DNA of 64,000 bases from Candidatus Proelusimicrobium tauri. Lineage in GTDB: Bacteria > Elusimicrobiota > Elusimicrobia > Elusimicrobiales > Elusimicrobiaceae. The position numbers and the translations under genes are program-made. The stretch is from the NCBI GenBank assembly GCA_002311025.1, contig DBYY01000009.1:361036-425035 (forward strand). The letters run 5' to 3'. Positions 1-8,317 of the stretch are shown one piece after another. A model generated the notes under the pieces. That model searched no databases. It was not told the origin of the DNA and saw only the letters and a program-made list of their open reading frames with translations. The first letter of the stretch is position 1, and every line of letters begins with the position of its first letter.

Positions 1-59
1 TTTAGAAATGAGGTATACCTAGAGCGGCTGGCAAGCCCGCGTATCCGAAATTTCTAAAA
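1..59. other. Self-complementary intergenic element at the window edge
   Basis: Nested inverted repeats: the outer arms AGAAAT and ATTTCT (about 4-9 and 50-55) flank partly complementary GGTATAC and GTATCC, and a short inner hairpin GGCT-GGCA-AGCC lies in a locally GC-rich patch. No open frame crosses it. It could be the end of a structured RNA, a repeat unit, or a processing site downstream of the minus-strand bL25 gene. I cannot assign it to a known RNA family. Confidence 0.3.
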
Positions 60-89
60 AATTAAAAATAGCCCAAAAGCTGAAGCATT

Positions 90-124
90 AAAAATACCCC
101 AAGTGTGAAATACACTTGGGGTAT
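90..124 (-). terminator. Rho-independent terminator of rplY
   Basis: A 13-bp perfect stem (ATACCCCAAGTGT at 94-106 with its complement at 112-124) encloses a 5-nt loop. On the minus strand it is followed by a T run (90-93). It lies 14 nt after the rplY stop codon. Confidence 0.85.
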
Positions 125-137
125 TGTGAAAGAAAAC

Positions 138-821
138 TTATTTCTTTGCAGGAGCGGCGGCTGCAGCAGCGCCTTCTTCTTCTTTCTTACCTTTAGTAGC
201 GGAAAGTTCAGGTTGAGCAGCGGTTGCATCAGTAGCGGCTGCGGCAGCAGGTGCGGCAACAACTTCATCTTTAGGAATAATAACGTGAACGAGCATGATT
301 GAAGGCTCATCAACAAATTCCACGCCTTTGGGGGCTTTAAGATCGCTAATGCAGATATGTTTTTCTAAAGAAAGTTCGGTGATATCGGCTTCAATATGGT
401 GCGGAATATCGCCAGGTAAACATTTAACTCTGACTTCGCGGACAGCATGGTCAACAATACCGCCGTTTGCTTTAACAGAAGCACTTTCACCAACGAGAAC
501 GACAGGAACCAAAGTTTCAATGGCTTTATTCATAGATACTCTTTGGAAGTCAACGTGAATAGGGGTATCGGTTACAACGTGATATTGAACTTCTTTAATA
601 ATTGCAGGTTCTTTCTTTTTACCGAGGTCAATTTCTACCAAGGTATTGCTACCTGCTTTTTGAATTGTAGCCAAATCTTTTTGAGAAAAAGAGATTGACA
701 CGGGTTCTTCCCCTGCGCCGTAAATAACGGCAGGAATCATCTTTTGTGCTCTGATTTTGCTAAGTTCGCCTCTAACGCCGGCTTTTTCTCTGGCTTGGGC
801 TGTGATTTTAATTTTTTCCAT
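138..821 (-). CDS. rplY: Large ribosomal subunit protein bL25, long Ctc/TL5 form
   Basis: Protein of 227 residues that binds 5S rRNA in the large ribosomal subunit. The N-terminal L25 domain (about 1-95) contains the typical AREKAGVRGELSKIR start and the VIYG segment. The C-terminal TL5/Ctc beta domain (about 96-190) contains VRVKCLPGDIPHHIEADIT. The last 40 residues are an Ala-rich, Lys/Glu-rich low-complexity tail, common in this form. The start has a GAGGATG Shine-Dalgarno. It ends in a strong hairpin terminator, and a 131-nt gap separates it from prs upstream. Family assignment is secure; the role of the Ala-rich tail is unknown. Confidence 0.95.
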   Translation of the reverse strand: MEKIKITAQAREKAGVRGELSKIRAQKMIPAVIYGAGEEPVSISFSQKDLATIQKAGSNTLVEIDLGKKKEPAIIKEVQYHVVTDTPIHVDFQRVSMNKAIETLVPVVLVGESASVKANGGIVDHAVREVRVKCLPGDIPHHIEADITELSLEKHICISDLKAPKGVEFVDEPSIMLVHVIIPKDEVVAAPAAAAATDATAAQPELSATKGKKEEEGAAAAAAPAKK

Positions 822-952
822 TTTTACATCCTCTCATCTTCATTTCTATTTTTATTTTTGAAATTTTAACTTTCTGCTTTTTGCAAAATAAAATTTCTTT
901 TTATCTTTAAGCAAAAAGGTTGGGGCTTTTTGCAAAAATCTGTTTTCACTGC

Positions 953-1906
953 TTATTTAAACATCTCGCTTATTGATCTGCCGTCGTGATTTCTTTGTAT
1001 AGCATCGGCAAGAATATGCGAAATGGTTAAAACTTGTATTTTATCACTGTGTTTGCGTTTTTCTGTGGGCAAAGTATCTGTGATAAAAAGTTTTTCTATC
1101 GGGCTATTATCAACTTTATCAACACCGTCGCGCGATAAAACACCGTGAGTGCAAACAGCATAAATCTTTTTTGCGCCGGCTTCTTTAATTTTGCTTGCAA
1201 CAACAGTTAAAGTGCCTGCCGTATCAACAATATCATCAACGATAATTACGGTTTTGTCTTTGACATCACCGATAACGTTATAAACAACTGCCTCATTTGC
1301 TTTGGGGCGGCGTTTATCGATAATAACAAGACCGGCATCCATACGAGCGGCAAATTTGCGCGCTCTTTCCACACCGCCGACATCGGGGGAAACAATTACC
1401 AAATTTTCCGGTTTATTCTTTAAAAAATATTCCAAGAAAACACTGCGCGCTCTCAAATGGTCTACGGGAATATCAAAGAAACCTTGTATTTGCCCGGCAT
1501 GTAAGTCCATTGCCATAACTCTATCTGCGCCGGCCTGTGTAATTAAATTAGAAACGAGTTTTGCTGTTATAGGAACACGCGGGTTGCTTTTTCTATCTGC
1601 TCTTGCATAACCATAATAAGGCACAACGGCTGTAATACGGCCCGCACTTGCGCGGCGCATAGCATCAATCGCTATTAAAAGTTCCATTAAATTTTCATTT
1701 ACAGGTGTGCAAGTAGGCTGAATAATATAGCAATCAGCACCGCGCACACTCTCTAAAACTTGGACATCAACTTCGCCATCGGCAAAGTGTTCTACTTTAA
1801 TATCACCCAATTTAATTTTTAAGTGTTGCGCGATTTTTTCTGCCAAAGGGCGGTTGGCATTACAAGTAAAAACTTTTAATTCGCGGGTACACTGGCAATG
1901 ACTCAT
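953..1906 (-). CDS. prs: Ribose-phosphate pyrophosphokinase (PRPP synthetase)
   Basis: Cytosolic enzyme making PRPP from ribose 5-phosphate and ATP, for nucleotide, His and Trp synthesis. The 317-residue length is standard. Visible motifs are the ATP-site YARADRK (about 100-106), DLHAGQIQGFF (134-144), the flexible catalytic loop KRRPKANEA (198-206) and the PRPP-binding loop VIIVDDIVDTAGT (220-232). The start overlaps the glmU stop by 4 nt (ATGA), so the two are translationally coupled. The glmU-prs(-rplY) order is a widespread bacterial arrangement. The first ten residues are rather Cys-rich, and a slightly later start is possible. Confidence 0.96.
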   Translation of the reverse strand: MSHCQCTRELKVFTCNANRPLAEKIAQHLKIKLGDIKVEHFADGEVDVQVLESVRGADCYIIQPTCTPVNENLMELLIAIDAMRRASAGRITAVVPYYGYARADRKSNPRVPITAKLVSNLITQAGADRVMAMDLHAGQIQGFFDIPVDHLRARSVFLEYFLKNKPENLVIVSPDVGGVERARKFAARMDAGLVIIDKRRPKANEAVVYNVIGDVKDKTVIIVDDIVDTAGTLTVVASKIKEAGAKKIYAVCTHGVLSRDGVDKVDNSPIEKLFITDTLPTEKRKHSDKIQVLTISHILADAIQRNHDGRSISEMFK

Positions 1907-3288
1907 TTCTTTTTTCCTTTTTTGTCTAAATTTACCTGACGATTTCTGGCTATTGCTAAAACGCCTTCAGGTATATTTTGCGTTATGGTGGAACCGGCTG
2001 CGATTTTAGCATTGTCTTCCACCTTAACGGGTGCTACAAAATTGGTATTTGAACCGACAAAAACATTATCCCCTATAATAGTTTGGTGTTTGTTTTTGCC
2101 GTCATAGTTGCAAGTGATTGACCCCGCACCGACATTAACATTTTTACCCATTTGGCAATCGCCTATATAAGTTAAATGCGGCACTTTGGAGCCTTCCCCT
2201 ATAACAGAATTTTTTATTTCAATAAAATTACCTGATTTTACTTTTTCTTTTAAAATGCTTTTCGGTCTTAAATGGGCATACGGCCCGATTTGGCAATTAT
2301 TGGCAAGAGAACTTTCTTCCACATAACAACCGCTTTTGATATGGCAATTATCGGAAATTGTGCTGTTTATTATCCAGTTGGAAGGTTCAATAATACAATT
2401 TTGACCGATAACGGTATTGCCTTCAATAAAAGTATTGGGATAAATTACGCTGTCTTGCCCGATTTTTGCTTGCGCGCTGATATAAGTTGCGCTGGGATTA
2501 ATAATAATTACGCCATTATCTAAATGTTTTTTGTTTATGCGCTCTTGCATAAGGGCTTGGGCCTGGGCAAGTTGTGCTTTGGAGTTGATACCCATAGCAC
2601 AAATATAATCTTGCTCGCTCATAACTTCGGTTTTATCAAACATAGCCAAAGTATCGGTTAAATAATATTCGTGTTTTGGGCCTTGCGGTTTTAATTTGCC
2701 AAGCGCTTTGGTTAAAGGTTTAACTTCAAAAATGTATATGCCGGAATTAACTTCTTTAATAGCGGCGGTTTTTGCGTCCGTATGGGCCTGTTCCACAATT
2801 TCTTTAAAAAGGCCTTTTTCGTTTTTAACAATACGGCCATAACCGAAAGGATTTGGCTGAATAACGCTTAAAACTGTGCAATTTGGATTTTTTGCTTTAT
2901 GATATTTGACTAATTTCTTTAAGACTTCGGCCGTAATTAAAGGGGCATCGCCCGCTAAAATTAAAACTTGGTCATATTTTTTAATAAAGGAAAGACTATC
3001 TTTTACCGCTGTTCCGCTGCCGGTTAAGTTTTTCTGTAAAAGGAATTCTACCAGTGTTTTAATACCCCAAGAGGAAAGATTATTTTTGATTGTTTCTTTG
3101 ACAAAATCAGATTGATGACCGGTCAAAATACCGATTCCTGCCGGTTTTAGTAAAGAAACTTCTCTTAAAATATGGGAAATAAGCGGTGCGCCGCAAACTT
3201 TATGCAGCACCTTAGGAAGGGCGGATTTCATTCTGGTTCCTTGCCCGCCTGCAAGTATTAGAACACAGAGATTTTTTTTGGCTACCAT
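1903..3288 (-). CDS. glmU: Bifunctional GlmU: GlcN-1-P acetyltransferase / GlcNAc-1-P uridylyltransferase
   Basis: Makes UDP-GlcNAc for peptidoglycan and LPS. The N-terminal nucleotidyltransferase domain opens with LILAGGQGTRMKS followed by LPKVLH (about 10-28). It contains LAGDAPLI and the NSGIY segment. The C-terminal left-handed beta-helix acetyltransferase (about 255-461) shows hexapeptide repeats and the HLTYIGD and GAGSITCNYDGKNKH motifs that carry the acetyl-CoA and substrate contacts. At 461 residues it is full length. It is the first gene of the glmU-prs pair and overlaps prs by 4 nt. No clear promoter was assigned in the 42-nt gap upstream. Confidence 0.96.
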   Translation of the reverse strand: MVAKKNLCVLILAGGQGTRMKSALPKVLHKVCGAPLISHILREVSLLKPAGIGILTGHQSDFVKETIKNNLSSWGIKTLVEFLLQKNLTGSGTAVKDSLSFIKKYDQVLILAGDAPLITAEVLKKLVKYHKAKNPNCTVLSVIQPNPFGYGRIVKNEKGLFKEIVEQAHTDAKTAAIKEVNSGIYIFEVKPLTKALGKLKPQGPKHEYYLTDTLAMFDKTEVMSEQDYICAMGINSKAQLAQAQALMQERINKKHLDNGVIIINPSATYISAQAKIGQDSVIYPNTFIEGNTVIGQNCIIEPSNWIINSTISDNCHIKSGCYVEESSLANNCQIGPYAHLRPKSILKEKVKSGNFIEIKNSVIGEGSKVPHLTYIGDCQMGKNVNVGAGSITCNYDGKNKHQTIIGDNVFVGSNTNFVAPVKVEDNAKIAAGSTITQNIPEGVLAIARNRQVNLDKKGKKK

Positions 3289-3330
3289 TTTTTCATTAAC
3301 TCTTGCCGTAGAATCTTACTACTAAATATA

Positions 3331-4251
3331 TTATAACAAATTATTAAGGTCTTTGCTGTCTTTTACGCTTTCCTGCAAGGCAAGGGTGAGTTTTTTCTCG
3401 TTAAAGGCTTTCCTTTCTTCAAGTAAAGGTTTATTAAAATGTCTGTTTAAATCGCGAAGAACTTTATATCTTTTACCCTCTTTAGTAAATTCGCTTTTAA
3501 TACCTTCCCAATGGGAATTTTGACCTTGTTTAAAAACAACATAACCGCAAAAAGAATGAAAAGTCTTTTCTTTACCAAGACCCATATAGATAAGAGCAAC
3601 TATTCCGTCTGCATCATCGCAAGTTAAATACTTATCATTAAACAGATAAGTATTGGCGGTATTATAGCCATAGGTTTTATCGTTTTCCTGCTGATTATAT
3701 TTAATATCCCCCAGAGAAAAAACATGCCCAAACTCATGCAGTAAAGTGCCGACGGGATCTTTACCGTCCGTAGCAATAAAAATTCTTTTTTCAAAAACAT
3801 TTTCTCTTTGGCAAGAACCGGCAACATTTTCCCCCAAACACTCTTTATTTTTACAAAAAGCCAATCTTAAAAGAGGTTTTGAAGAAGCAAATTTATAGTC
3901 TTTCTTTTGAGATAAAAAGCCCTTTATTTTACCTTCGTTAAACGGGGTTGCGCATTGTTGCAAAACCATTTTATCTTTGCGTTCTAAAATAGGCAAAATA
4001 TCTTTAAAAGTTTTATTAAAATCGGGATAAATATCGCGGTAAGATAATACATTATCAAACCAAATTTGAAAAACTTTATTTACATTGGGGATAACTTTTG
4101 TTTGTGTACCGTCAATACAATAACTGATTTGCCCCGAGCCAAGTTTTTTTAGAACTTTATTTGTTTCTATATTGTCCTTTAAAGGAACCCAATCATTGGC
4201 AAAGGAAAAAAGCGGTAAAAATAAAAAAATTGATAAAAAAAGTTTCTTCAT
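3331..4251 (-). CDS. Secreted metzincin-like metalloprotease, paralogue A
   Basis: 306 residues with a clear signal peptide (KKLFLSIFLFLPLFSFA, 2-18), so exported. The zinc site is LLHEFGHVFSLGD (about 171-182). H172, E173 and H176 fit HExxH, and D182 sits at the third-ligand spacing of HExxHxxGxxD metallopeptidases such as snapalysin. The usual Gly is Ser here. It is followed by a TCDDADGIVALIYMGL block and several Cys residues that suggest disulfides. It is clearly paralogous to the product at 30544-31482, sharing the ITYCID/ISYCID start, the zinc motif and the CDDADGIVAL block. The Met-turn Met of the paralogue is replaced by Leu (TYLFN). The substrate is unknown. The start follows a -10 box directly, without a Shine-Dalgarno. 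Confidence 0.7.
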   Translation of the reverse strand: MKKLFLSIFLFLPLFSFANDWVPLKDNIETNKVLKKLGSGQISYCIDGTQTKVIPNVNKVFQIWFDNVLSYRDIYPDFNKTFKDILPILERKDKMVLQQCATPFNEGKIKGFLSQKKDYKFASSKPLLRLAFCKNKECLGENVAGSCQRENVFEKRIFIATDGKDPVGTLLHEFGHVFSLGDIKYNQQENDKTYGYNTANTYLFNDKYLTCDDADGIVALIYMGLGKEKTFHSFCGYVVFKQGQNSHWEGIKSEFTKEGKRYKVLRDLNRHFNKPLLEERKAFNEKKLTLALQESVKDSKDLNNLL

Positions 4252-4257
4252 ACCTAT

Positions 4258-4286
4258 ATTTTAGAAAATTAGCAAAAGCCCCACAA
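4258..4286 (-). promoter_or_regulatory. Promoter of metalloprotease A, probably giving a leaderless mRNA
   Basis: On the minus strand: TTGTGG (-35, 4281-4286), a 17-nt spacer, then TAAAAT (-10, 4258-4263). Only 6 nt separate the -10 from the ATG, and there is no Shine-Dalgarno. Confidence 0.6.
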
Positions 4287-4294
4287 GGAGCAAA

Positions 4295-4316
4295 AGACCT
4301 ATTTTGAAATAGGACC
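4295..4316 (-). promoter_or_regulatory. Palindromic block shared by both metalloprotease genes
   Basis: On the minus strand the arms CCTATTT and AAATAGG flank a CA centre. The block begins 65 nt before the ATG of metalloprotease A. A closely matching block begins 66 nt before the ATG of paralogue B (30478-30500), and both are followed by CCTTGT. Here it also encodes the last residues and stop of mtaB, so it may be a fossil of a duplication rather than an operator. Confidence 0.4.
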
Positions 4317-5525
4317 AAAGACCTCTTCGCCTTTTACCTCTTGGACGAGAACTTTAAAAAGGCCTTGCGGTTTTTGGTTGGTTTTTATTAAAACGCGCTG
4401 GAAGTTTGAAGCCGTCGCGCGCAAATATTCTTGCTCAAAATCTTCCCCTATCACTTGTAAAATTTTGCCTTTTAAACTTTCGGCGGCACTTACGCGCAAT
4501 TCTTTATCAAGTTTATGTAAAATTAAACTGCGTTCTTTTATTATGCTTGGGTTAAGTTGCGGCATTTGGGCAGCGGGAGTTCCTTCTCTTGCGCTATAAC
4601 TAAAAACATGTAACCCCGCAAATTTTGCTTTTTTTAGAAAATCTGCACTTTCTTTAAAATCTTCTTCCGTTTCCGTAGGAAAACCGGCAATAATATCGGT
4701 ATAAACAAATAAATCTTTTATTTTTGTGCGGATATAATTTAATCTTTCCAAAAACTCTTCGGCTGTATAGTGGCGGCGCATTTCTTTTAAAACTTTAGTT
4801 GATCCGCTTTGTAAAGGTAAGTGCAGATAAGAACAGAACTTTTCCCCCGCTTTGCTTAAAACTTCTATTAAATCATCGGAAATTGTATTGATTTCTATTG
4901 AGGAAAAGCGAACGCGGAAAGAGCCTTTTAAAGCAAAAATCTCTTTACATAAGTCTGCCAAAGTTGCTTTTGTTTCGGGACAAAGATAATTGCCGATATT
5001 TATGCCTGTTAAAACAATTTCGCTATAACCGTTGGCTATTAAATCTTTAATTTCGCGCAGCACAATTTCTTTTGGTTTTGAGGTTTTTATCGGCCTTGTA
5101 TAAGGCACAATACAATAGGAACAAAAGCAGTCGCACCCGTCTTGAATTTTAATAAAAGCACGGCTATGCCCGCTGTGTTCTTTTACGGACCAATCAATTT
5201 CCTTATCAAAAAGTGCTTTAGACAAATCTTCTTTAAAATAAATTTTTAAAGTGGGGTATTTTTGTAAAAGATAATCTTTTTTAACTCTTGCAAAACATCC
5301 GCTAACTATAATTTGAGCGGAAGGATTTTGTTTTAAAAGTGTGCGGATAAATTTTTCGGCTTCTTTATCGGCATTAGAGGTAACGGAGCAGGTATTTATA
5401 AAACATAAATTTGCTTCCTTAAAATCTTGGGTTATTTCGCTACCTTGCGCTAAAAACTGTTCTAAAACGGCCTCACTTTCCACTTGATTCACGCGACAGC
5501 CGTAAGTTTTAATAAAAATCTTCAT
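4299..5525 (-). CDS. mtaB: tRNA methylthiotransferase, MtaB/MiaB family (radical SAM)
   Basis: Iron-sulfur enzyme adding a methylthio group to a modified adenosine of tRNA; the MtaB subgroup acts on t6A37. The UPF0004 domain begins KIFIKTYGCRVNQVES, with Cys residues at the usual places (KTYGC, NTCSVT, SGCFARV). The radical-SAM cluster is GCDCFCSYCIVPYTR, a CxxxCxxC pattern. A C-terminal TRAM-like region follows (about 345-408). I chose the ATG at 5525, not one five codons upstream. It overlaps the rsmE stop as ATGA, and the protein then starts directly at the conserved KIFI. The GCRVNQ signature favours MtaB over MiaB. Confidence 0.85.
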   Translation of the reverse strand: MKIFIKTYGCRVNQVESEAVLEQFLAQGSEITQDFKEANLCFINTCSVTSNADKEAEKFIRTLLKQNPSAQIIVSGCFARVKKDYLLQKYPTLKIYFKEDLSKALFDKEIDWSVKEHSGHSRAFIKIQDGCDCFCSYCIVPYTRPIKTSKPKEIVLREIKDLIANGYSEIVLTGINIGNYLCPETKATLADLCKEIFALKGSFRVRFSSIEINTISDDLIEVLSKAGEKFCSYLHLPLQSGSTKVLKEMRRHYTAEEFLERLNYIRTKIKDLFVYTDIIAGFPTETEEDFKESADFLKKAKFAGLHVFSYSAREGTPAAQMPQLNPSIIKERSLILHKLDKELRVSAAESLKGKILQVIGEDFEQEYLRATASNFQRVLIKTNQKPQGLFKVLVQEVKGEEVFGPISK

Positions 5526-6214
5526 TGCATGGCACCCCAAACAGCGGCAAAAGCGGCACTTTGCGCGCGCAAAATAAAATCGCCAAGAGAAACAGAAAGT
5601 ATATTGTGTTGCTTGGCAAGGACAATTTCTTCGGGTTCATACCCCCCCTCAGGCCCAATAAAAATTGTTAGTTCTTCGGGATTTAATTTTTGTATTTCGG
5701 TAAGAATGGGCAAAGTGTGCTCGTCTTCATAGCAAATAAGCGCGGGTTTTTTGGCTTCTTTTACGGCTTCAACAAAATTTTGTGGCTCAAGTATTTGTGG
5801 CAAATAAGGGCTACCACATTGTTTTGCGGCCGATAAAATAATTTGCTCCCAGCGTTCCTGCTTGGTTTGCCATTTTTTAATTAAATCTTTTTCGCACCTT
5901 TGGGAAATTACCGGTTTTATAGCATAAACACCTGCTTGCGTGCAAAGGTTCAAAAGTTCCTCTGTCGCGGGACGCGAAATTACGGAAAAGCATAAAGTTA
6001 TTTTTCTTTTGGGCTTAAAAGGTGTGAGCGTTTTTATAATTTGACCGCTGGCTGATTTATCTGTAAGCGTTTCAATTTTACCAAGCCAAAGTCCGCCCTT
6101 ACCGTCAAATAAATTAATAGTGTCGCCCGTTTTAAAACGGACAACTTTTAAGTGGCGTGCTTCGTCCTCATCAAGTGTCCAAGTATTATTATTAACTTTT
6201 GCTATAAATTGCAT
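5522..6214 (-). CDS. rsmE: 16S rRNA m3U1498 methyltransferase
   Basis: SPOUT-class methyltransferase modifying U1498 of 16S rRNA in assembled 30S subunits; 230 residues, a normal length. The N-terminal PUA-like part contains DEDEARHLKVVRFKTGD. The C-terminal SAM knot shows IGPEGGYEPEEI and LGDFILRAQSAAFAAV. The family usually reads LGxxILRxETA, so the Glu-Thr is replaced by Gln-Ser, a small deviation. It overlaps mtaB by 4 nt and follows the MscS gene by 2 nt, so these three are probably one transcript. Confidence 0.92.
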   Translation of the reverse strand: MQFIAKVNNNTWTLDEDEARHLKVVRFKTGDTINLFDGKGGLWLGKIETLTDKSASGQIIKTLTPFKPKRKITLCFSVISRPATEELLNLCTQAGVYAIKPVISQRCEKDLIKKWQTKQERWEQIILSAAKQCGSPYLPQILEPQNFVEAVKEAKKPALICYEDEHTLPILTEIQKLNPEELTIFIGPEGGYEPEEIVLAKQHNILSVSLGDFILRAQSAAFAAVWGAMQ

Positions 6215-6216
6215 TT

Positions 6217-7422
6217 TTAATTATTACTGTATCTTTCGTACACTTTTAGATCAAACACAGGAATTATTGATAAAAGATGGTCAAAAATATCGGCTTGAAT
6301 ACCTTCATAAGAAACCCAGTTTGTATCATTGGAAAAGGCATAAACTTCCAAAGGCAAGCCTTCGGAAGTGGGTTCAAGTTGGCGGACCATGCATGTAAAT
6401 TTCTGTGTGATATTTTTATTATGTCTTAAATATTCTTGGCAATAAGCCCTAAATGTACCAATATTGGTTAAACGTCTTGTATTATAAATATTTTCGCGGT
6501 GTTCCACTTTTTTATTATAATCGGCAAGTTCTTTTTCTTTTTTGGCAAGATAGTCTTTTAATAAAGAAATGCTTTTTAACTTTTCAATTTCTTCCGGGGT
6601 TAAAAATCTAATTGAGTGTATATCTATATTGACGGCTCTTTTTATTCTGCGTGCGCCGGATTCGCTCATGGCACGCCAGTTTGTAAAAGAGTGGGAAACA
6701 AGGTCATAAGCCGGAACATTGACAATAGTATTATCCCAATTTTTAACTCTGACGGTGGAAAGCAAAATATCCACAACTTCGCCGTCTGCGCCTTGGCCGG
6801 GAATAACTATCCAATCGCCAACGCGCACCAAATCGTTTAAGGAAAGTTGAAACCCTGAAACAAGACCTAAAATAGAATCTTTAAAAATCAAAAGTAAGAT
6901 AGCAGATAATGCAGTTAAACCGCCGAGCAAATAAACCGGTTCTTTATTAACGATAATTGATACCATTAAAATAATTGCAACAAGCCAACAAACAACTTGT
7001 ATAGCCTGCACGATACCTTTTAAAGGCATTTTAACTGAACGGGAATATTTATCGCCGAAAACGCTTAAGCAAGCAGCAATAAGCAAAGTAAATTCCGCAA
7101 TTATAACTATATTAATAAGTCTTAAGATAAAAGATGTAAATTTGGGGAATTCCGACATTAAAAAGAAATCATTTATTCCTACCAAAAAGCAAAGCCCGAT
7201 AGCAAAAAAGAAATGATTTAAAACTTTATGCTTAATAATAAGGCTTACCCAACCTCTGCCGATAATTTGTCTTTTGTTTAAAAATTTTTCCGTTGCCCAT
7301 TGTAAGGTCTTGGCTATATATTTTATTGCTATCACCGCTAAAATGAAAATAGCAACACCTAAAACATATTTTGTAAGAACACTTTCAATAGATAAAACAT
7401 TTGTAAAAAATTCTTTAAGCAT
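6217..7422 (-). CDS. MscS-family mechanosensitive channel, YbdG-like
   Basis: Inner-membrane channel of 401 residues with about five predicted transmembrane segments in the first 200 residues (for example 15-37, 65-87, 100-121, 140-160, 165-190). The conserved MscS beta domain reads VGDWIVIPGQGADGEVVDI. The downstream segments NWDNTIVNVPAYDLVS, FTNWRAMSESGARRIKR and VNID closely match the pattern of E. coli YbdG, the miniconductance subgroup. Such channels vent solutes on osmotic downshock. A GGAGGA Shine-Dalgarno sits 5 nt before the ATG. It is divergent from the outer-membrane gene at 7489. Confidence 0.9.
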   Translation of the reverse strand: MLKEFFTNVLSIESVLTKYVLGVAIFILAVIAIKYIAKTLQWATEKFLNKRQIIGRGWVSLIIKHKVLNHFFFAIGLCFLVGINDFFLMSEFPKFTSFILRLINIVIIAEFTLLIAACLSVFGDKYSRSVKMPLKGIVQAIQVVCWLVAIILMVSIIVNKEPVYLLGGLTALSAILLLIFKDSILGLVSGFQLSLNDLVRVGDWIVIPGQGADGEVVDILLSTVRVKNWDNTIVNVPAYDLVSHSFTNWRAMSESGARRIKRAVNIDIHSIRFLTPEEIEKLKSISLLKDYLAKKEKELADYNKKVEHRENIYNTRRLTNIGTFRAYCQEYLRHNKNITQKFTCMVRQLEPTSEGLPLEVYAFSNDTNWVSYEGIQADIFDHLLSIIPVFDLKVYERYSNN

Positions 7423-7488
7423 ATTTCCTCCTTTTATGCTATCATATACTCATACATATATTGTATAAATTATGGAGGAAATTTAAAA

Positions 7489-8244
7489 ATGAAAAAAATC
7501 ATTTTAGGCGCCCTTGCAATCTTTTTAGTTGCGCAAGCATTCGCCTTAAACATTACTGACCCCTTCTATATGCCGGCAAAAGGTGGTTTTGTCTTGGATA
7601 GCACTGTTATGAAAACAAATAATCCATATGCTTGGGCTGGTGTTAGAGCATATAGCGTTAAAGAAGTTTTAAACTACGGCATTATGGATAATTTATCCAT
7701 CGGGGCAAGCCTTGGTTGGAGCAAGGTTAAAGATGGAGATAGCGGTTTAGAAGACCCTACTTTCTATGGAAGATATAGAATCGTTGAAGAAACAAAAAAC
7801 GGCTTAATCGTTGACTTAAAAGGTTATATCAGCCCTGAAGTCTTTGATTCTCCGTTTAATGGCGAAAAAGGTGTCGCAAAAGGTTCTACCGATTTCGGTT
7901 TTTCCGTTATGGCCGGTTCCAGAGAATGGGTTAAAGACTTCGTTTTCTGGGGTGAAGCAGGTATTGATTTTATCGGTAGCACAAAATGGACTGATTCAAG
8001 CAATGTTTTCTCTATTTCCGGTAATGCTAAATATTATTTGGATGACTTAAACTCCTTTGACGGTGGTTTATTCTTCAAACATTATGACGCAGGTGATGGT
8101 TATTCCGGTTATGGTATTAAACTTGACTATGCAAGAATCTTAACCGATAATCTTGCTTTAGTTCCTTTCTGGGAAGCAGAATCTCACAGTGATGATGTCC
8201 CTTCTATCATCAAATTCGGTGTTACTTTAAGATGGGTTTTCTAA
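7489..8244 (+). CDS. Outer-membrane beta-barrel protein, function unknown
   Basis: 251 residues with a clear signal peptide (KKIILGALAIFLVAQAFA, 2-19). The mature part alternates aromatic and hydrophobic residues with Gly, as in antiparallel transmembrane strands. It ends GVTLRWVF with a C-terminal Phe, the signature recognised by the BAM complex. I infer 8-12 strands. It has a GGAGGA Shine-Dalgarno and its own strong terminator, so it is monocistronic and possibly abundant. I do not recognise a specific family; transport, adhesion and structural roles are all possible. Confidence 0.75.
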   Translation: MKKIILGALAIFLVAQAFALNITDPFYMPAKGGFVLDSTVMKTNNPYAWAGVRAYSVKEVLNYGIMDNLSIGASLGWSKVKDGDSGLEDPTFYGRYRIVEETKNGLIVDLKGYISPEVFDSPFNGEKGVAKGSTDFGFSVMAGSREWVKDFVFWGEAGIDFIGSTKWTDSSNVFSISGNAKYYLDDLNSFDGGLFFKHYDAGDGYSGYGIKLDYARILTDNLALVPFWEAESHSDDVPSIIKFGVTLRWVF

Positions 8245-8265
8245 TTTAGTAATCAATCTTAATAT

Positions 8266-8302
8266 AAAAGACCTTTGCTTAATTGCAAAGGTCTTTTTTT
8301 TT
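8266..8302 (+). terminator. Rho-independent terminator of the beta-barrel gene
   Basis: 13-bp stem AAAAGACCTTTGC (8266-8278) with its complement (8285-8297), a 6-nt loop, then a T run to 8302. Confidence 0.9.
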
Positions 8303-8310
8303 AGTAAAAT
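8283..8310 (+). promoter_or_regulatory. Promoter of the phosphatase-like gene, probably leaderless
   Basis: TTGCAA (8283-8288), a 16-nt spacer, then TAAAAT (8305-8310). The ATG follows after 7 nt with no Shine-Dalgarno. The -35 lies inside the 3' arm of the preceding terminator. Confidence 0.5.
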
Positions 8311-8317
8311 TAAGTAT

